Shown in pieces: positions 22,764 to 37,918 of a stretch of 64,000 bases of DNA. The notes beneath the pieces are model-generated. The model did not search any database. It was not told the origin of the DNA and was given only the letters and a program-made list of their open reading frames with translations. Location of the stretch: the NCBI RefSeq assembly GCF_030816715.1, contig NZ_JAUSYH010000001.1, forward strand, positions 6,324,001 through 6,388,000. Direction: 5' to 3'. The translations under genes and the position numbers were made by a program. Within the stretch, counting starts at the first letter, position 1. Every line of letters starts with the position of its first letter. This stretch comes from Streptomyces achromogenes. GTDB lineage: Bacteria > Actinomycetota > Actinomycetes > Streptomycetales > Streptomycetaceae.

Positions 22764-25505
22764 TTATGCCACGCGCATGGCCAGGATCGCCATGTCGTCC
22801 GACGGGGCGTCGGACGCGAAGCGTTCCACCGCGCGCATGATGCGGGCGGCGACCGCGCCGGCCGTGAGACCCGTGCAGGTGGTGAGGACGTCGGCGAGGC
22901 CGTCGTCCCCCAGCATGCGGGTGCCCTCCCGGCGCTCGGTGACTCCGTCGGTGACGCAGAGCAGGACGTCGCCCGGGTCGAGGGTGACGGTCTGCTCGTA
23001 GAGCTCCAGGTCCTCCATGACGCCCAGCAGCGGCTGGGGTTCGGCGGCCGGCTCGACCGTGCCGTCCTGGCGCAGCCGGAGGGGCAGCGGGTGGCCCGCG
23101 CACACGACCTTCAACTCCGCGCTGCCGTCCTCGTGCGGGCGCATCTCGCCGTAGAGGAGGGTCAGGAAGCGGCTGCGGGCGCCCTCGTCCAGGATGGCGG
23201 AGTTGAGACGCTCGAGAACGGCCGGGCCGCTCAGGCCTTCCCTGGCCAGGAGGCGAAGGGCGTGGCGGGCGAGACCGGTGACCGCCGCCGCGTTGGGGCC
23301 CGTGCCGCAGACGTCGCCGATGGCGAAGCCGTACACGCCCTCGCTGATGGGGAAGACGTCGTAGAAGTCGCCGCCCACCTCGTTGCCCTCTCCGGCGGCC
23401 CGGTAGATGACCTCGACCTCGACGCCGTCGATCTTGGGGGTCTCCGGGGGGAGAAGGCTGCGTTGGAGGGCCTGGCTGATGGCCGTGCGCTCCGAGTACA
23501 GGCGGGCGTTGTCGAGGGCGAGGGCCGCTCGGCGGCTCAGGTCCTCGGCCAGTTCCAGGATCTCCTGGCGGAAGTGCTCGTCGGTGGGCTTGCCGAGGGT
23601 CAGCATGCCGATGACGCGGTTGCGGGCGACCAGGGGGAGGACGACGGTCTCGCCGCCGACGGCGGAGGCCGTGGCGAGGGTGGGACCGATGCCCGAGGCC
23701 ACCTGATGGGTCGGCCCGCCGGTCAGGCCGAGGCTGCGCATGGAACTGCGCAGGGCCGCGTCGTGCGCCGCCGCGGCGGGGGCCGCCCACACCCGGGCGC
23801 CGGGCGTGGGGACCGGGTCGGGCGGGGCGATCTTCGAGAGCAACGACTTGATGCCGTCGATCAGTTCCTCGTCCTCGTGCAGGACGTAGGAGAGATAGGG
23901 ATCGGAGGCCTGGTCGGCGATCGTGTAGACCGCGCACCAGGTCGCCAGCGTCGGCACGGTCATCTGAGCCATCAGGGCGAGGGTCTGGTCGCGGTCCAGG
24001 GTGCCGGCGAGGAGATCGGAGGCCTCGACGAGGAAGCTGAGGGAGCCCCGGCGCAGGCGCTCCAGCTCGCCGAGACGGGCCGACTCCACGGCCAGCGCGA
24101 TGCGGTCGGCCGCGAACTGGAGGCGTAGCGCCTCCTCGTTGGAATAGCGGCCGTGCGCCTCCGCCGCCACGCCGAGGGAACCGGTCAGGCGGCCCTCGAC
24201 CTTCAGCGGAACCGTGACGACCGAGCGCATCCCCGTGCCGTTCAGCAGAGGGACCGCGCCGGGGACGGCGAGAAGGTCCTCGTGGACGGCGGGCATCCGG
24301 GCCGAGCCGTAGCGGCCCGGACCGGCCTCGACGGGCACGCGCGCGAAGCGCTGGCGGGCGGAGGGCAGACCCGTGGAGGCGCGGACCTCCAGCTCCGTCT
24401 CGTCGTCGGTGGCCAGGAGGAGGAAGGCGGAGTCGCCGTCGAGCATGTCACGGGCGCGTTCGACCGTGCGCTGGAGGAGGCCGTCGAGGTCGTCGGGGGC
24501 CGGTGAGCCGATGAACACCTCGAAGGGATCGGTGCTCTGGCCGTCGGAGGCGGTGGCGCTGTCCGTGGACGGGACGCGCGAGGGTGTCTGCAGGACGGCG
24601 CGTTCGTGGTCGCGGACGAGCAGGCAGACCGTGGAGGGCTCGCCGTCGGTGTCACGCACGCGGAGGTGGGAGGCGTAGACCGGGGTGACCCGGCCGTCCG
24701 CGCCCCGGATGCCGTAACTGCCCTCCCAGCGGGAGAGCTGGAGCGCCTCGGCGATGCCGGTGCTGGTGCCGGGGGTGTGCGGCCAGGCGGCGAGGTCGGT
24801 GAGGGGCTTGCCGGTGACCTGGTCGGCGGGGTAGCCGAACATTTCCTCGGCGTCCTCGTTCCAGGCGGAGACGGCTCCCACGCGGTCGATCTGGACGACG
24901 GCGACGCGTACCCGGCTGTCGGCGAGGGGCAGGAGGTCGGCGGGGAGCGACGGGCCGGCGGCGCGGGTGCCCACCGGACGGTCGGGGAGCTCGAGTTGGA
25001 ACCAGACCTGTTTGTGGGTGGGGGTGTACTCGACGCCCCAGCGGGCGGCGATGGCCGCGCACAGCTGGAGGCCGCGGCCGCCCTCGCGGTCGGGACTGCC
25101 CATGGTCGCTGGGGAGCCCTGGAGGGGGATCTCGCGCTCCGGATACCGGTCGGCCACCTCGATGCGGACCCCGCCGTCGCTGCGCAGACACAGGACGTCG
25201 GCGTGGGTGCCGGCGTGGACGACGGCGTTGGTCACCAGTTCGCTGGTGAGGACCACCGCGTCGTCGACGATGTCGGCGAAGCCCCACCCCTGGAGGGTGT
25301 CGCGAACGAAGGCGCGGGCGGTCGCCACGGATCGCCCCACGGGCTCGAAGCTGGCAGCCGCGCGCGCGGTGATCACAGAACTCCTCGGCCGGTCGTCGAC
25401 GTGCAGGGCTCCCCGGCCGGTCAGGTCGCCTCGCTGATGGGGCGGACGCGTGCCTGAGGACCGGGGGTCCGGGGTCTGTCCCCCCGGGATCAGTCCGGTG
25501 GTCAT
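22764..25505 (-). CDS. osaC: OsaC-type multidomain regulator: anti-sigma kinase-like HATPase, PAS, GAF domains, PP2C phosphatase
   Basis: A 913-residue cytoplasmic protein. In order it has an RsbW-like HATPase domain (about 55-172; N-box SELVTNAVVHA, then GRGLQL), a PAS domain (about 195-305), two GAF-like regions (about 340-660) and a SpoIIE/PP2C phosphatase (about 690-910; GGDFYD, IGDVCGTG, SDDMAIL). This matches OsaC of S. coelicolor, reported to return the osmotic stress sigma factor SigB to resting levels, presumably by switching anti-sigma-factor partners. It is divergent from osaA/osaB. The start is uncertain: ATG 25505 (ggagggg upstream) was chosen, but GTG 25376 with gaggag 4 nt upstream would give 870 residues and keep every domain. 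Confidence 0.9.
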   Translation of the reverse strand: MTTGLIPGGQTPDPRSSGTRPPHQRGDLTGRGALHVDDRPRSSVITARAAASFEPVGRSVATARAFVRDTLQGWGFADIVDDAVVLTSELVTNAVVHAGTHADVLCLRSDGGVRIEVADRYPEREIPLQGSPATMGSPDREGGRGLQLCAAIAARWGVEYTPTHKQVWFQLELPDRPVGTRAAGPSLPADLLPLADSRVRVAVVQIDRVGAVSAWNEDAEEMFGYPADQVTGKPLTDLAAWPHTPGTSTGIAEALQLSRWEGSYGIRGADGRVTPVYASHLRVRDTDGEPSTVCLLVRDHERAVLQTPSRVPSTDSATASDGQSTDPFEVFIGSPAPDDLDGLLQRTVERARDMLDGDSAFLLLATDDETELEVRASTGLPSARQRFARVPVEAGPGRYGSARMPAVHEDLLAVPGAVPLLNGTGMRSVVTVPLKVEGRLTGSLGVAAEAHGRYSNEEALRLQFAADRIALAVESARLGELERLRRGSLSFLVEASDLLAGTLDRDQTLALMAQMTVPTLATWCAVYTIADQASDPYLSYVLHEDEELIDGIKSLLSKIAPPDPVPTPGARVWAAPAAAAHDAALRSSMRSLGLTGGPTHQVASGIGPTLATASAVGGETVVLPLVARNRVIGMLTLGKPTDEHFRQEILELAEDLSRRAALALDNARLYSERTAISQALQRSLLPPETPKIDGVEVEVIYRAAGEGNEVGGDFYDVFPISEGVYGFAIGDVCGTGPNAAAVTGLARHALRLLAREGLSGPAVLERLNSAILDEGARSRFLTLLYGEMRPHEDGSAELKVVCAGHPLPLRLRQDGTVEPAAEPQPLLGVMEDLELYEQTVTLDPGDVLLCVTDGVTERREGTRMLGDDGLADVLTTCTGLTAGAVAARIMRAVERFASDAPSDDMAILAMRVA

Positions 25506-25880
25506 GTGTGCGGCCGCCCCTCCGATGCCCGCTCGTGCTCGTGCCACCGCCCAGGCCGGTGGGACCGGCGCGGCTGGGAGGCCGCATGCAAGGTTACTTA
25601 CCATCCCGGTCCGCGCGGATGCCGGTCGGCTGTGTTCCGCCCAGGGGTGTGCGGACGATGTGCGAAGCTGCCGAACTGTTATGGCCTGGTTCGGCAAGGG
25701 TGAAACACTGGGCAGGCTTCTTGTGAAGGTCCGGGCAGACTGGGTGTCTTCTGAGTACAGGGGGCAGTAGCTCCCGGGCCCCGCCTGGTTTGATCGGGCG
25801 CGGATACCCAGAAGTAACGGGCATGGCGAAAAGTAGCACCCAGGCACAGCGGTAACGGTCGACCCCTGCGGGAGGGACAA
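25506..25880. promoter_or_regulatory. Divergent osaC/osaA control region
   Basis: 375 bp without a gene. On the minus strand the hexamer GGGTAT (25804-25809), about 300 nt before osaC, resembles the -10 of SigB-type promoters, but no matching -35 (GNNT at 14-16 nt) is present. On the plus strand TTGATC (about 25791) with TAACGG 19 nt later is a weak candidate for osaA. No hairpin or repeat stands out. Confidence 0.35.
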
Positions 25881-31343
<5,463 letters not shown>

Positions 31344-31623
31344 CAGGGGTCCTCGGTGTGATCGAGGCCTCCCGTGCGACGGGAACTCGTGGCGGTCGCC
31401 CGGAGTTGTTGACTCAGGGTGGCCGCCGCCGTGTAGCGGGGCGGAATTCGGGGAACCTTCTGGTCTTCCGCTGCGTTCCTGCTACGTGCACAGTGACATC
31501 ACGGTGACAGGGTGTGGCGACGGTCGGGGTGCGGCTACCATGACCGGCACAAGGAAGGGCGGCGCACAGGAGTCGTCCCCAGGGGCGGCGCCCGGTGCAC
31601 TGCCGGGGCGAGGAGGGCGGGCC

Positions 31624-32310
31624 ATGGTGCAGAAGGCCAAGATCCTCCTGGTCGATGACCGGCCGGAGAATCTGCTGGCGCTGGAGGCGATCCTCTCGGC
31701 GCTCGATCAGACGCTGGTGCGGGCATCGTCCGGGGAAGAGGCGCTCAAGGCACTGCTGACGGACGACTTCGCTGTCATTCTGCTGGACGTCCAGATGCCG
31801 GGAATGGACGGCTTCGAGACGGCCGCGCACATCAAGCGGCGGGAGCGGACCCGGGACATCCCGATCATCTTCCTCACCGCGATCAACCACGGGCCGCACC
31901 ACACCTTCCGCGGTTACGCGGCGGGCGCGGTGGACTACATCTCCAAGCCGTTCGACCCGTGGGTGCTGCGTGCGAAGGTCTCGGTGTTCGTCGAGCTGTA
32001 CATGAAGAACTGTCAGCTCCGTGAGCAGGCGGCGCTGTTGCGGTTGCAGTTGGAGGGCGGCGGCGGCAAGGCCGCCACGGGCGGCGCCAAGGAGGCGGCA
32101 GGACTGCTCGCCGAGCTCTCCGCGCGGCTCGCGGCCGTCGAGGAGCAGGCGGAGGCGCTGTCCAAGCAGCTCGACGACGAGTCGGCGGACGCGGCCGCAG
32201 TGGCCACGGCCGCTCATCTGGAGCGCAAACTCACAGGTCTGCGCCGGGCACTGGACGCCCTGGAGCCGGGCGCCGGCAGCGGTACGGCCTCCGTGTCGTC
32301 GCAGAACTGA
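31624..32310 (+). CDS. osaB: OsaB-type response regulator with coiled-coil output
   Basis: A 228-residue protein with a receiver domain at residues about 5-122 (acidic pair DD11-12, phospho-acceptor Asp55 in ILLDVQMPGMDG, Lys in YISKPFD). The C-terminal region (about 130-215) is predicted coiled coil (LLAELSARLAAVEEQAEALSKQLDDE) and lacks a DNA-binding domain, so it probably acts by protein contact. ATG 31624 has gaggaggg upstream; earlier in-frame starts have none. OsaB is the known cognate regulator of OsaA. The stop codon lies in a 16-bp tandem duplication. Confidence 0.92.
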   Translation: MVQKAKILLVDDRPENLLALEAILSALDQTLVRASSGEEALKALLTDDFAVILLDVQMPGMDGFETAAHIKRRERTRDIPIIFLTAINHGPHHTFRGYAAGAVDYISKPFDPWVLRAKVSVFVELYMKNCQLREQAALLRLQLEGGGGKAATGGAKEAAGLLAELSARLAAVEEQAEALSKQLDDESADAAAVATAAHLERKLTGLRRALDALEPGAGSGTASVSSQN

Positions 32311-32326
32311 GTCGTCGCAGAACTGA
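32295..32326 (+). repeat. Perfect 16-bp tandem duplication spanning the osaB stop
   Basis: gtcgtcgcagaactga at 32295-32310 is repeated exactly at 32311-32326. The first copy encodes the last residues and stop of osaB. Confidence 0.9.
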
Positions 32327-32329
32327 ACG

Positions 32330-32378
32330 GAACTGACGCGTGCGGCGCGTGGAGTTGCGCATGACAGCGCGTCAGTTC
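32330..32378 (+). terminator. osaB terminator
   Basis: Arms gaactgacgcg and cgcgtcagttc (11 bp) around a 27-nt inner region with its own short pairing (tgcg/cgca), followed by ttt. Confidence 0.75.
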
Positions 32379-32490
32379 TTTCCTCCCGCACAGGGGAGGC
32401 GTCAGTTCCGGGTGTCCGCGAAAGCGACACGAACGGGTGAAGCAGTGGGCACGCGTGTCCCTTGTGGTCTCCACCGGTAACCTCACACCC

Positions 32491-35250
32491 ATGGCCTCAC
32501 GTCCTTCCGCAGCCAAGAAGCAGCCCGCCAAGAAGGCGGCGGCTCCCGCGAAGGCTGTGGCGAAGAAGGCCGCCGCGAAGAAAACCGTCCCGAAGAAGGC
32601 GCCGGCGAAGAAGGCGCCTGCCAGGAAGGCCGCGGTCAGGAAGCCCCCGCCCCCGCCGGCTCCCAGTCCCACCGGAGGCGTCTACCGCCTGGTCCGCGCC
32701 GTCTGGCTCGGCCTGGCGCACGCCGTGGGCGCGGTGTTCCGCGGCATAGGGAACGGCGCGAAGAACCTCGACCCGGCCCACCGCAAGGACGGCGTCGCGC
32801 TGCTGCTGCTGGGCCTCGCCCTGATCGTCGCCGCGGGCACCTGGGCCGACCTGCGCGGCCCCGTCGGCGACCTCGTCGAGATCCTGGTGACCGGCTCGTT
32901 CGGCCGGCTCGACCTGCTCGTACCGATACTGCTGGCGGTCATCGCGGTGCGCTTCATCCGGCACCCGGAGAAGCCGGAGGCCAACGGCCGCATCGTGATC
33001 GGTCTGTCCGCGCTCGTCATCGGCGTGCTCGGGCAGGTCCACATCGCCTGCGGCGCGCCCGCGCGCAGCGCCGGCATGCAGGCCATAAGGGACGCCGGCG
33101 GTCTCATCGGCTGGGGCGCGGCGACCCCGCTGACCTATTCCATGGGCGAGGTGCTCGCCGTGCCGCTGCTGGTGCTGCTCACGGTCTTCGGGCTGCTCGT
33201 CGTCACCGCGACCCCGGTCAACGCGATTCCGCAGCGGCTGCGGCAGCTCGGGGTGCGGCTGGGCGTGCTGCACGATCCCGGGACGGACGAGTACGACGAG
33301 TTCTCGGACGACGAGCGCTATGACGAGCAGTGGCGTGAGGCGCTGCCCGGCCGCCCCCGACGGCGCTCGGGCGCGCCCGAGGCGTACGGCCCCGACAGCG
33401 CCGAGCAGGACGCGCTCTCCCAGCGGCGCGGCCGGCCCCGGCGCTCGGCGGTGCCGCAGCCGGCCATGGACCGGCAGCCGGACGCCGTGGACATCGCGGC
33501 GGCCGCCGCGGCCGACCTCGACGGCGCCGTCCTGCACGGCATGCCGCCCTCGAGGATCGTCGCCGACCTCACCCAGGGCGTCAGTGTGGGCGACCGGGAG
33601 CCGACGACGCCGACGCCCGTGCCGGCGCCGGCCGCGGCGCCCGTCCCCGCGCCGGCGGCGCGCCCCCGGCAGGAGAAGCTCAGGACCGACGGAGCCGTAC
33701 CGGACCTGACCAAGTCGGCTCCCGAACACGCGCGCGAGCTGCCGCCGCGCGCCGAGCAGCTCCAGCTCTCGGGCGACATCACCTATGCGCTGCCCTCGCT
33801 CGACGTTCTGGAGCGCGGCGGCCCGGGCAAGGCGCGCAGCGCGGCCAACGACGTCGTCGTCGCGTCGCTGACGAACGTCTTCACCGAGTTCAAGGTCGAC
33901 GCCGCCGTCACCGGCTTCACGCGCGGGCCGACGGTCACCCGCTACGAGGTCGAGCTCGGGCCGGCCGTGAAGGTCGAGCGGATCACCGCCCTCGCCAAGA
34001 ACATCGCCTACGCCGTCGCCAGCCCCGACGTGCGCATCATCAGCCCCATCCCCGGCAAGTCCGCGGTCGGCATCGAGATCCCGAACACCGACCGCGAGAT
34101 GGTCAACCTCGGCGACGTGCTGCGCCTGGCCGAGTCCGCCGAGGACGACGACCCGATGCTGGTCGCCTTCGGCAAGGACGTCGAAGGCGGTTACGTCATG
34201 CACTCGCTGGCGAAGATGCCGCACATCCTGGTCGCCGGCGCCACCGGCTCCGGCAAGTCGTCCTGCATCAACTGTCTGATCACCTCGGTCATGATGCGGG
34301 CGACCCCCGAGGACGTCCGGATGATCCTGGTCGACCCCAAGCGTGTGGAGCTGACGGCCTATGAGGGCATCCCGCACCTGATCACGCCGATCATCACCAA
34401 CCCGAAGCGGGCGGCCGAGGCGCTCCAGTGGGTCGTCCGCGAGATGGACCTGCGCTACGACGACCTCGCCGCCTACGGCTACCGGCACATCGACGACTTC
34501 AACCGGGCCGTGCGCGAGGGGAGCGTCAAGTCGCCCGAGGGCAGCGAGCGCGAGCTCCAGCCGTACCCCTACCTGCTGGTGATCGTCGACGAGCTCGCGG
34601 ACCTGATGATGGTCGCGCCGCGGGACGTGGAGGACTCCATCGTGCGCATCACGCAGCTCGCGCGCGCGGCGGGAATCCACCTGGTGCTGGCCACCCAGCG
34701 CCCGTCGGTCGACGTCGTCACCGGCCTGATCAAGGCGAACGTGCCCTCCCGGCTCGCCTTCGCCACCTCCTCGCTCGCCGACTCGCGGGTCATCCTCGAC
34801 CAGCCGGGCGCCGAGAAACTGATCGGCAAGGGCGACGGACTGTTCCTGCCGATGGGCGCGAACAAGCCCACCCGTATGCAGGGCGCCTTCGTGACCGAGG
34901 CCGAGGTCGCGGCCGTCGTCCAGCACTGCAAGGACCAGATGGCCCCGGTCTTCCGGGACGACGTCACCGTCGGCACGAAGCAGAAGAAGGAGATCGACGA
35001 GGACATCGGCGACGACCTCGACCTGCTGTGCCAGGCGGCCGAGCTGGTCGTCTCCACCCAGTTCGGGTCGACGTCCATGCTGCAGCGCAAGCTGCGGGTC
35101 GGCTTCGCCAAGGCCGGCCGGCTGATGGACCTGATGGAGTCGCGGAACATCGTCGGTCCCAGCGAGGGATCCAAGGCGCGTGACGTTCTGGTGAAGCCGG
35201 ACGAGTTGGACGGCGTCCTCGCGGTGATCCGAGGGCAGTCTGAGGGGTAG
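32491..35250 (+). CDS. ftsK: DNA translocase FtsK/SpoIIIE
   Basis: A 919-residue septal DNA pump that clears chromosome ends from closing sporulation septa. ATG 32491 begins a lysine/alanine/proline-rich N-terminal tail (about residues 8-55). Four hydrophobic helices (about 85-255) follow, then a long Pro/Ala linker (about 265-430) and the RecA-like motor (alpha/beta). The P-loop GATGSGKS is near residue 583-590 and Walker B LVIVDELADLMM near 692. The C-terminal winged-helix gamma domain (about 845-915) would read polar sequence motifs. A GTG 18 codons earlier is less likely because homologues start MASR. The osaB-ftsK gap is about 180 bp. Confidence 0.96.
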   Translation: MASRPSAAKKQPAKKAAAPAKAVAKKAAAKKTVPKKAPAKKAPARKAAVRKPPPPPAPSPTGGVYRLVRAVWLGLAHAVGAVFRGIGNGAKNLDPAHRKDGVALLLLGLALIVAAGTWADLRGPVGDLVEILVTGSFGRLDLLVPILLAVIAVRFIRHPEKPEANGRIVIGLSALVIGVLGQVHIACGAPARSAGMQAIRDAGGLIGWGAATPLTYSMGEVLAVPLLVLLTVFGLLVVTATPVNAIPQRLRQLGVRLGVLHDPGTDEYDEFSDDERYDEQWREALPGRPRRRSGAPEAYGPDSAEQDALSQRRGRPRRSAVPQPAMDRQPDAVDIAAAAAADLDGAVLHGMPPSRIVADLTQGVSVGDREPTTPTPVPAPAAAPVPAPAARPRQEKLRTDGAVPDLTKSAPEHARELPPRAEQLQLSGDITYALPSLDVLERGGPGKARSAANDVVVASLTNVFTEFKVDAAVTGFTRGPTVTRYEVELGPAVKVERITALAKNIAYAVASPDVRIISPIPGKSAVGIEIPNTDREMVNLGDVLRLAESAEDDDPMLVAFGKDVEGGYVMHSLAKMPHILVAGATGSGKSSCINCLITSVMMRATPEDVRMILVDPKRVELTAYEGIPHLITPIITNPKRAAEALQWVVREMDLRYDDLAAYGYRHIDDFNRAVREGSVKSPEGSERELQPYPYLLVIVDELADLMMVAPRDVEDSIVRITQLARAAGIHLVLATQRPSVDVVTGLIKANVPSRLAFATSSLADSRVILDQPGAEKLIGKGDGLFLPMGANKPTRMQGAFVTEAEVAAVVQHCKDQMAPVFRDDVTVGTKQKKEIDEDIGDDLDLLCQAAELVVSTQFGSTSMLQRKLRVGFAKAGRLMDLMESRNIVGPSEGSKARDVLVKPDELDGVLAVIRGQSEG

Positions 35251-35436
35251 ACGTCAGTCGAGGGGACCGGGTGCCGGCCGTGACTCACCCGTTAGAAAAC
35301 GCTGAGCAACCGTTTCCCATTGCCGTACGTCCAGTTGAGCGAGAGGCAGGTGCGGTTCCCCGCCAGGGGCCCCGTGGCCGGCCCGTCATCGATGTGTCCG
35401 GGCCATACCGATGGCGTACAAAGTCCCTCCGTCCGG

Positions 35437-35467
35437 TTGCCCCTCCCTTCGGCACCCCCCCTAGACT
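35437..35467 (+). promoter_or_regulatory. Promoter of the RodZ-like gene
   Basis: TTGCCC (35437-35442), 19 nt, TAGACT (35462-35467). The predicted start near 35474 leaves about 36 nt of leader to GTG 35510, which supports that start codon over GTG 35483. Confidence 0.6.
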
Positions 35468-35509
35468 GAACCTCCAGCACAGGTGGCTACACGCTCGAAA
35501 GGCGCCCCC

Positions 35510-36349
35510 GTGTCCATCGGCAACTCCCCTGAAGACGAGCGTCCGTTCGAAGACCCGTCCGAGGAAGCCCCCTTCTCCATCGGCCGCGCCCTGCAGCAGG
35601 CGCGCATCGCGGCCGGTCTGACCGTCGACGACGTCAGCACGGCCACCCGGGTGCGCATCGCCATCGTGCACGCCATCGAGGCGGACGACTTCACCCCCTG
35701 CGGCGGGGACGTCTACGCGCGCGGGCACGTCCGGACCCTGGCCAGGGCCGTCCACCTGGACCCCGCCCCCTTGATCGACCGCTACGACGCCACCCACGGC
35801 GGCCGCCCCGCGCCGACCCCCGCGGCACCCCTGTTCGAAGCGGAACGCATCCGTCCCGAGCGCCGCGGACCCAACTGGACCGCGGCCATGGTCGCCGCGA
35901 TCGTCGCGGTCGTCGGCTTCGTCGGCTTCACCGCCTTCCAGGGCGGCGACGACGACGGGTCGAAGGAACAGGCCGCCGAGGGCGCCACTCCCACGACCGG
36001 CAAGACCGCCTCGCCCACGCCCAAGACCGGCAAGCCGGTCGACGAGAAGCCCGAACCCTCCGACAGCGCCATCGCCGCGGCGCCGCAGGACAAGGTGACC
36101 GTCCAGGTCGTCGCCGCCGACGGACGCAGCTGGGTCTCCGTCAAGGACCACACCGGCCGCCTGCTCTTCGACGACCTGCTCAAGAAGGGCGCCTCCCGGA
36201 CCTTCCAGGACAGCAAGAAGATCAACCTCATCCTCGGCGACGCCGGCGCCGTCGATCTGTACGTCAACGGCAAGAAGCTGAACGACGACTTCCAGCCGGG
36301 CGCGGTGGAGCGGCTGACATACACGAAGGGCGACCCGCAGGTCGGATGA
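35510..36349 (+). CDS. RodZ-like helix-turn-helix membrane protein (HTH_25/DUF4115)
   Basis: 279 residues: a cytoplasmic RodZ-type HTH (about 24-95, IGRALQQARIAAGLTVDDVSTATRV), one transmembrane helix (about 125-144), a Thr/Pro/Lys-rich extracytoplasmic linker and a beta-rich DUF4115-type domain (about 190-279, VTVQVVAADGRSWVSVKD). RodZ links MreB to the envelope in rod-shaped bacteria, but this actinobacterial version sits between ftsK and rimO and its role in Streptomyces is not known to me. The start codon choice rests on the promoter position; GTG 35483 would add nine residues. Confidence 0.87.
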   Translation: MSIGNSPEDERPFEDPSEEAPFSIGRALQQARIAAGLTVDDVSTATRVRIAIVHAIEADDFTPCGGDVYARGHVRTLARAVHLDPAPLIDRYDATHGGRPAPTPAAPLFEAERIRPERRGPNWTAAMVAAIVAVVGFVGFTAFQGGDDDGSKEQAAEGATPTTGKTASPTPKTGKPVDEKPEPSDSAIAAAPQDKVTVQVVAADGRSWVSVKDHTGRLLFDDLLKKGASRTFQDSKKINLILGDAGAVDLYVNGKKLNDDFQPGAVERLTYTKGDPQVG

Positions 36350-36448
36350 GCGGGCGTTTCCCGGTGTGACGGGGGCTTCGACGGGGTCGGCGAAGATCGT
36401 CAACCCCGTCGACGTCTGCTGTCGGCAGGACAAAGTAGTCTTGAGCCC

Positions 36449-37918
36449 ATGCCTGAACGCCGTACCGTCGCACTCGTCACTCTTGGCTGCGCCCGCAACG
36501 AGGTGGACTCGGAGGAGCTCGCAGGCCGTTTGGAGGCGGACGGCTGGCAGCTCGTGGAGGACGCCGAGGACGCGGACGTCGCCGTCGTCAACACCTGCGG
36601 CTTCGTCGACGCCGCCAAGAAGGACTCCGTCGACGCCCTCCTGGAGGCCAACGACCTCAAGGGGCACGGCAGAACCCAGGCCGTCGTCGCGGTGGGCTGC
36701 ATGGCCGAGCGGTACGGCAAGGAGCTCGCCGACGCCCTTCCCGAAGCCGACGGCGTGCTCGGCTTCGACGACTACAGCGACATCTCCGACCGACTCCAGA
36801 CCATTCTGAACGGCGGCATCCACGCCTCCCACACCCCGCGTGACCGGCGCAAGCTGCTGCCGATCAGCCCGGCCGAGCGCCAGTCGGCGACCGACGTGGC
36901 GCTGCCCGGCCACGGGGCGCCGACCGACCTCCCCGAGGGCCTGGCCCCGCAGTCCGGCCCCCGCGCCCCCCTGCGCCGGCGGCTGGACGGCGCTCCGGTC
37001 GCCTCCGTCAAGCTCGCCTCCGGCTGCGACCGGCGCTGCTCCTTCTGCGCCATCCCCTCGTTCCGGGGCTCCTTCATCTCGCGTCGGCCGAGCGACGTGC
37101 TGAACGAGACGCGGTGGCTGGCCGAGCAGGGCGTCAAGGAGGTCATGCTGGTCTCCGAGAACAACACCTCCTACGGCAAGGACCTCGGCGACATCCGCCT
37201 TCTGGAGTCGCTGCTGCCCGAGCTCGCCGAGGTCGACGGCCTGGAGCGGGTGCGCGTCAGCTACCTCCAGCCGGCCGAGATGCGGCCCGGTCTGATCGAC
37301 GTGCTGACCTCGACGCCGAAGATCGCCCCCTACTTCGACCTGTCCTTCCAGCACTCCGCGCCCGGCGTGCTGCGCGCGATGCGCCGCTTCGGCGACACCG
37401 ACCGCTTCCTGGAGCTCCTGGACACCATCCGCGGCAAGGCGCCCCAGGCGGGCGTGCGCTCCAACTTCATCGTGGGCTTCCCCGGTGAGTCCGAGGCCGA
37501 CCTGGCGGAGCTGGAGCGGTTCCTGGACGGCGCACGGCTGGACGCGATCGGCGTCTTCGGCTACTCCGACGAGGACGGCACCGAGGCCGCGACGTACGAC
37601 GGCAAGCTCGACGTGGACGTCGTGGCCGAGCGGCTCGCCCGGGTCTCCCGGCTCGCCGAGGAGCTCGTCTCACAGCGCGCCGAGGAACGGCTCGGCGAGA
37701 CCGTCCACGTGCTCGTGGAGTCGATCGACGACGAGGGCGTGCACGGTCGCGCCGCGCACCAGGCGCCGGAGACCGACGGCCAGGTGCTCCTCACATCGGG
37801 CGAAGGCCTGGGCATCGGTCGTATGGTCGAGGCGAAGGTGATCGGCACGGAAGGCGTCGACCTGGTGGCCGAGCCTCTGCAGGGTTCGTTCGGGTGTAGT
37901 GAGGAGGCGGGCAGATGA
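36449..37918 (+). CDS. rimO: Ribosomal protein S12 methylthiotransferase
   Basis: A 489-residue radical SAM enzyme that methylthiolates a conserved aspartate of ribosomal protein S12. The N-terminal MTTase domain has Fe-S cysteines 14, 50 and 84. The radical SAM cluster motif CDRRCSFC gives Cys193, 197 and 200. A C-terminal TRAM domain (about 410-480) binds RNA. A Pro-rich insert of about 45 residues (about 138-182) separates the first two domains and looks actinobacteria-specific. The stop overlaps pgsA by 4 nt (ATGA). Confidence 0.96.
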   Translation: MPERRTVALVTLGCARNEVDSEELAGRLEADGWQLVEDAEDADVAVVNTCGFVDAAKKDSVDALLEANDLKGHGRTQAVVAVGCMAERYGKELADALPEADGVLGFDDYSDISDRLQTILNGGIHASHTPRDRRKLLPISPAERQSATDVALPGHGAPTDLPEGLAPQSGPRAPLRRRLDGAPVASVKLASGCDRRCSFCAIPSFRGSFISRRPSDVLNETRWLAEQGVKEVMLVSENNTSYGKDLGDIRLLESLLPELAEVDGLERVRVSYLQPAEMRPGLIDVLTSTPKIAPYFDLSFQHSAPGVLRAMRRFGDTDRFLELLDTIRGKAPQAGVRSNFIVGFPGESEADLAELERFLDGARLDAIGVFGYSDEDGTEAATYDGKLDVDVVAERLARVSRLAEELVSQRAEERLGETVHVLVESIDDEGVHGRAAHQAPETDGQVLLTSGEGLGIGRMVEAKVIGTEGVDLVAEPLQGSFGCSEEAGR

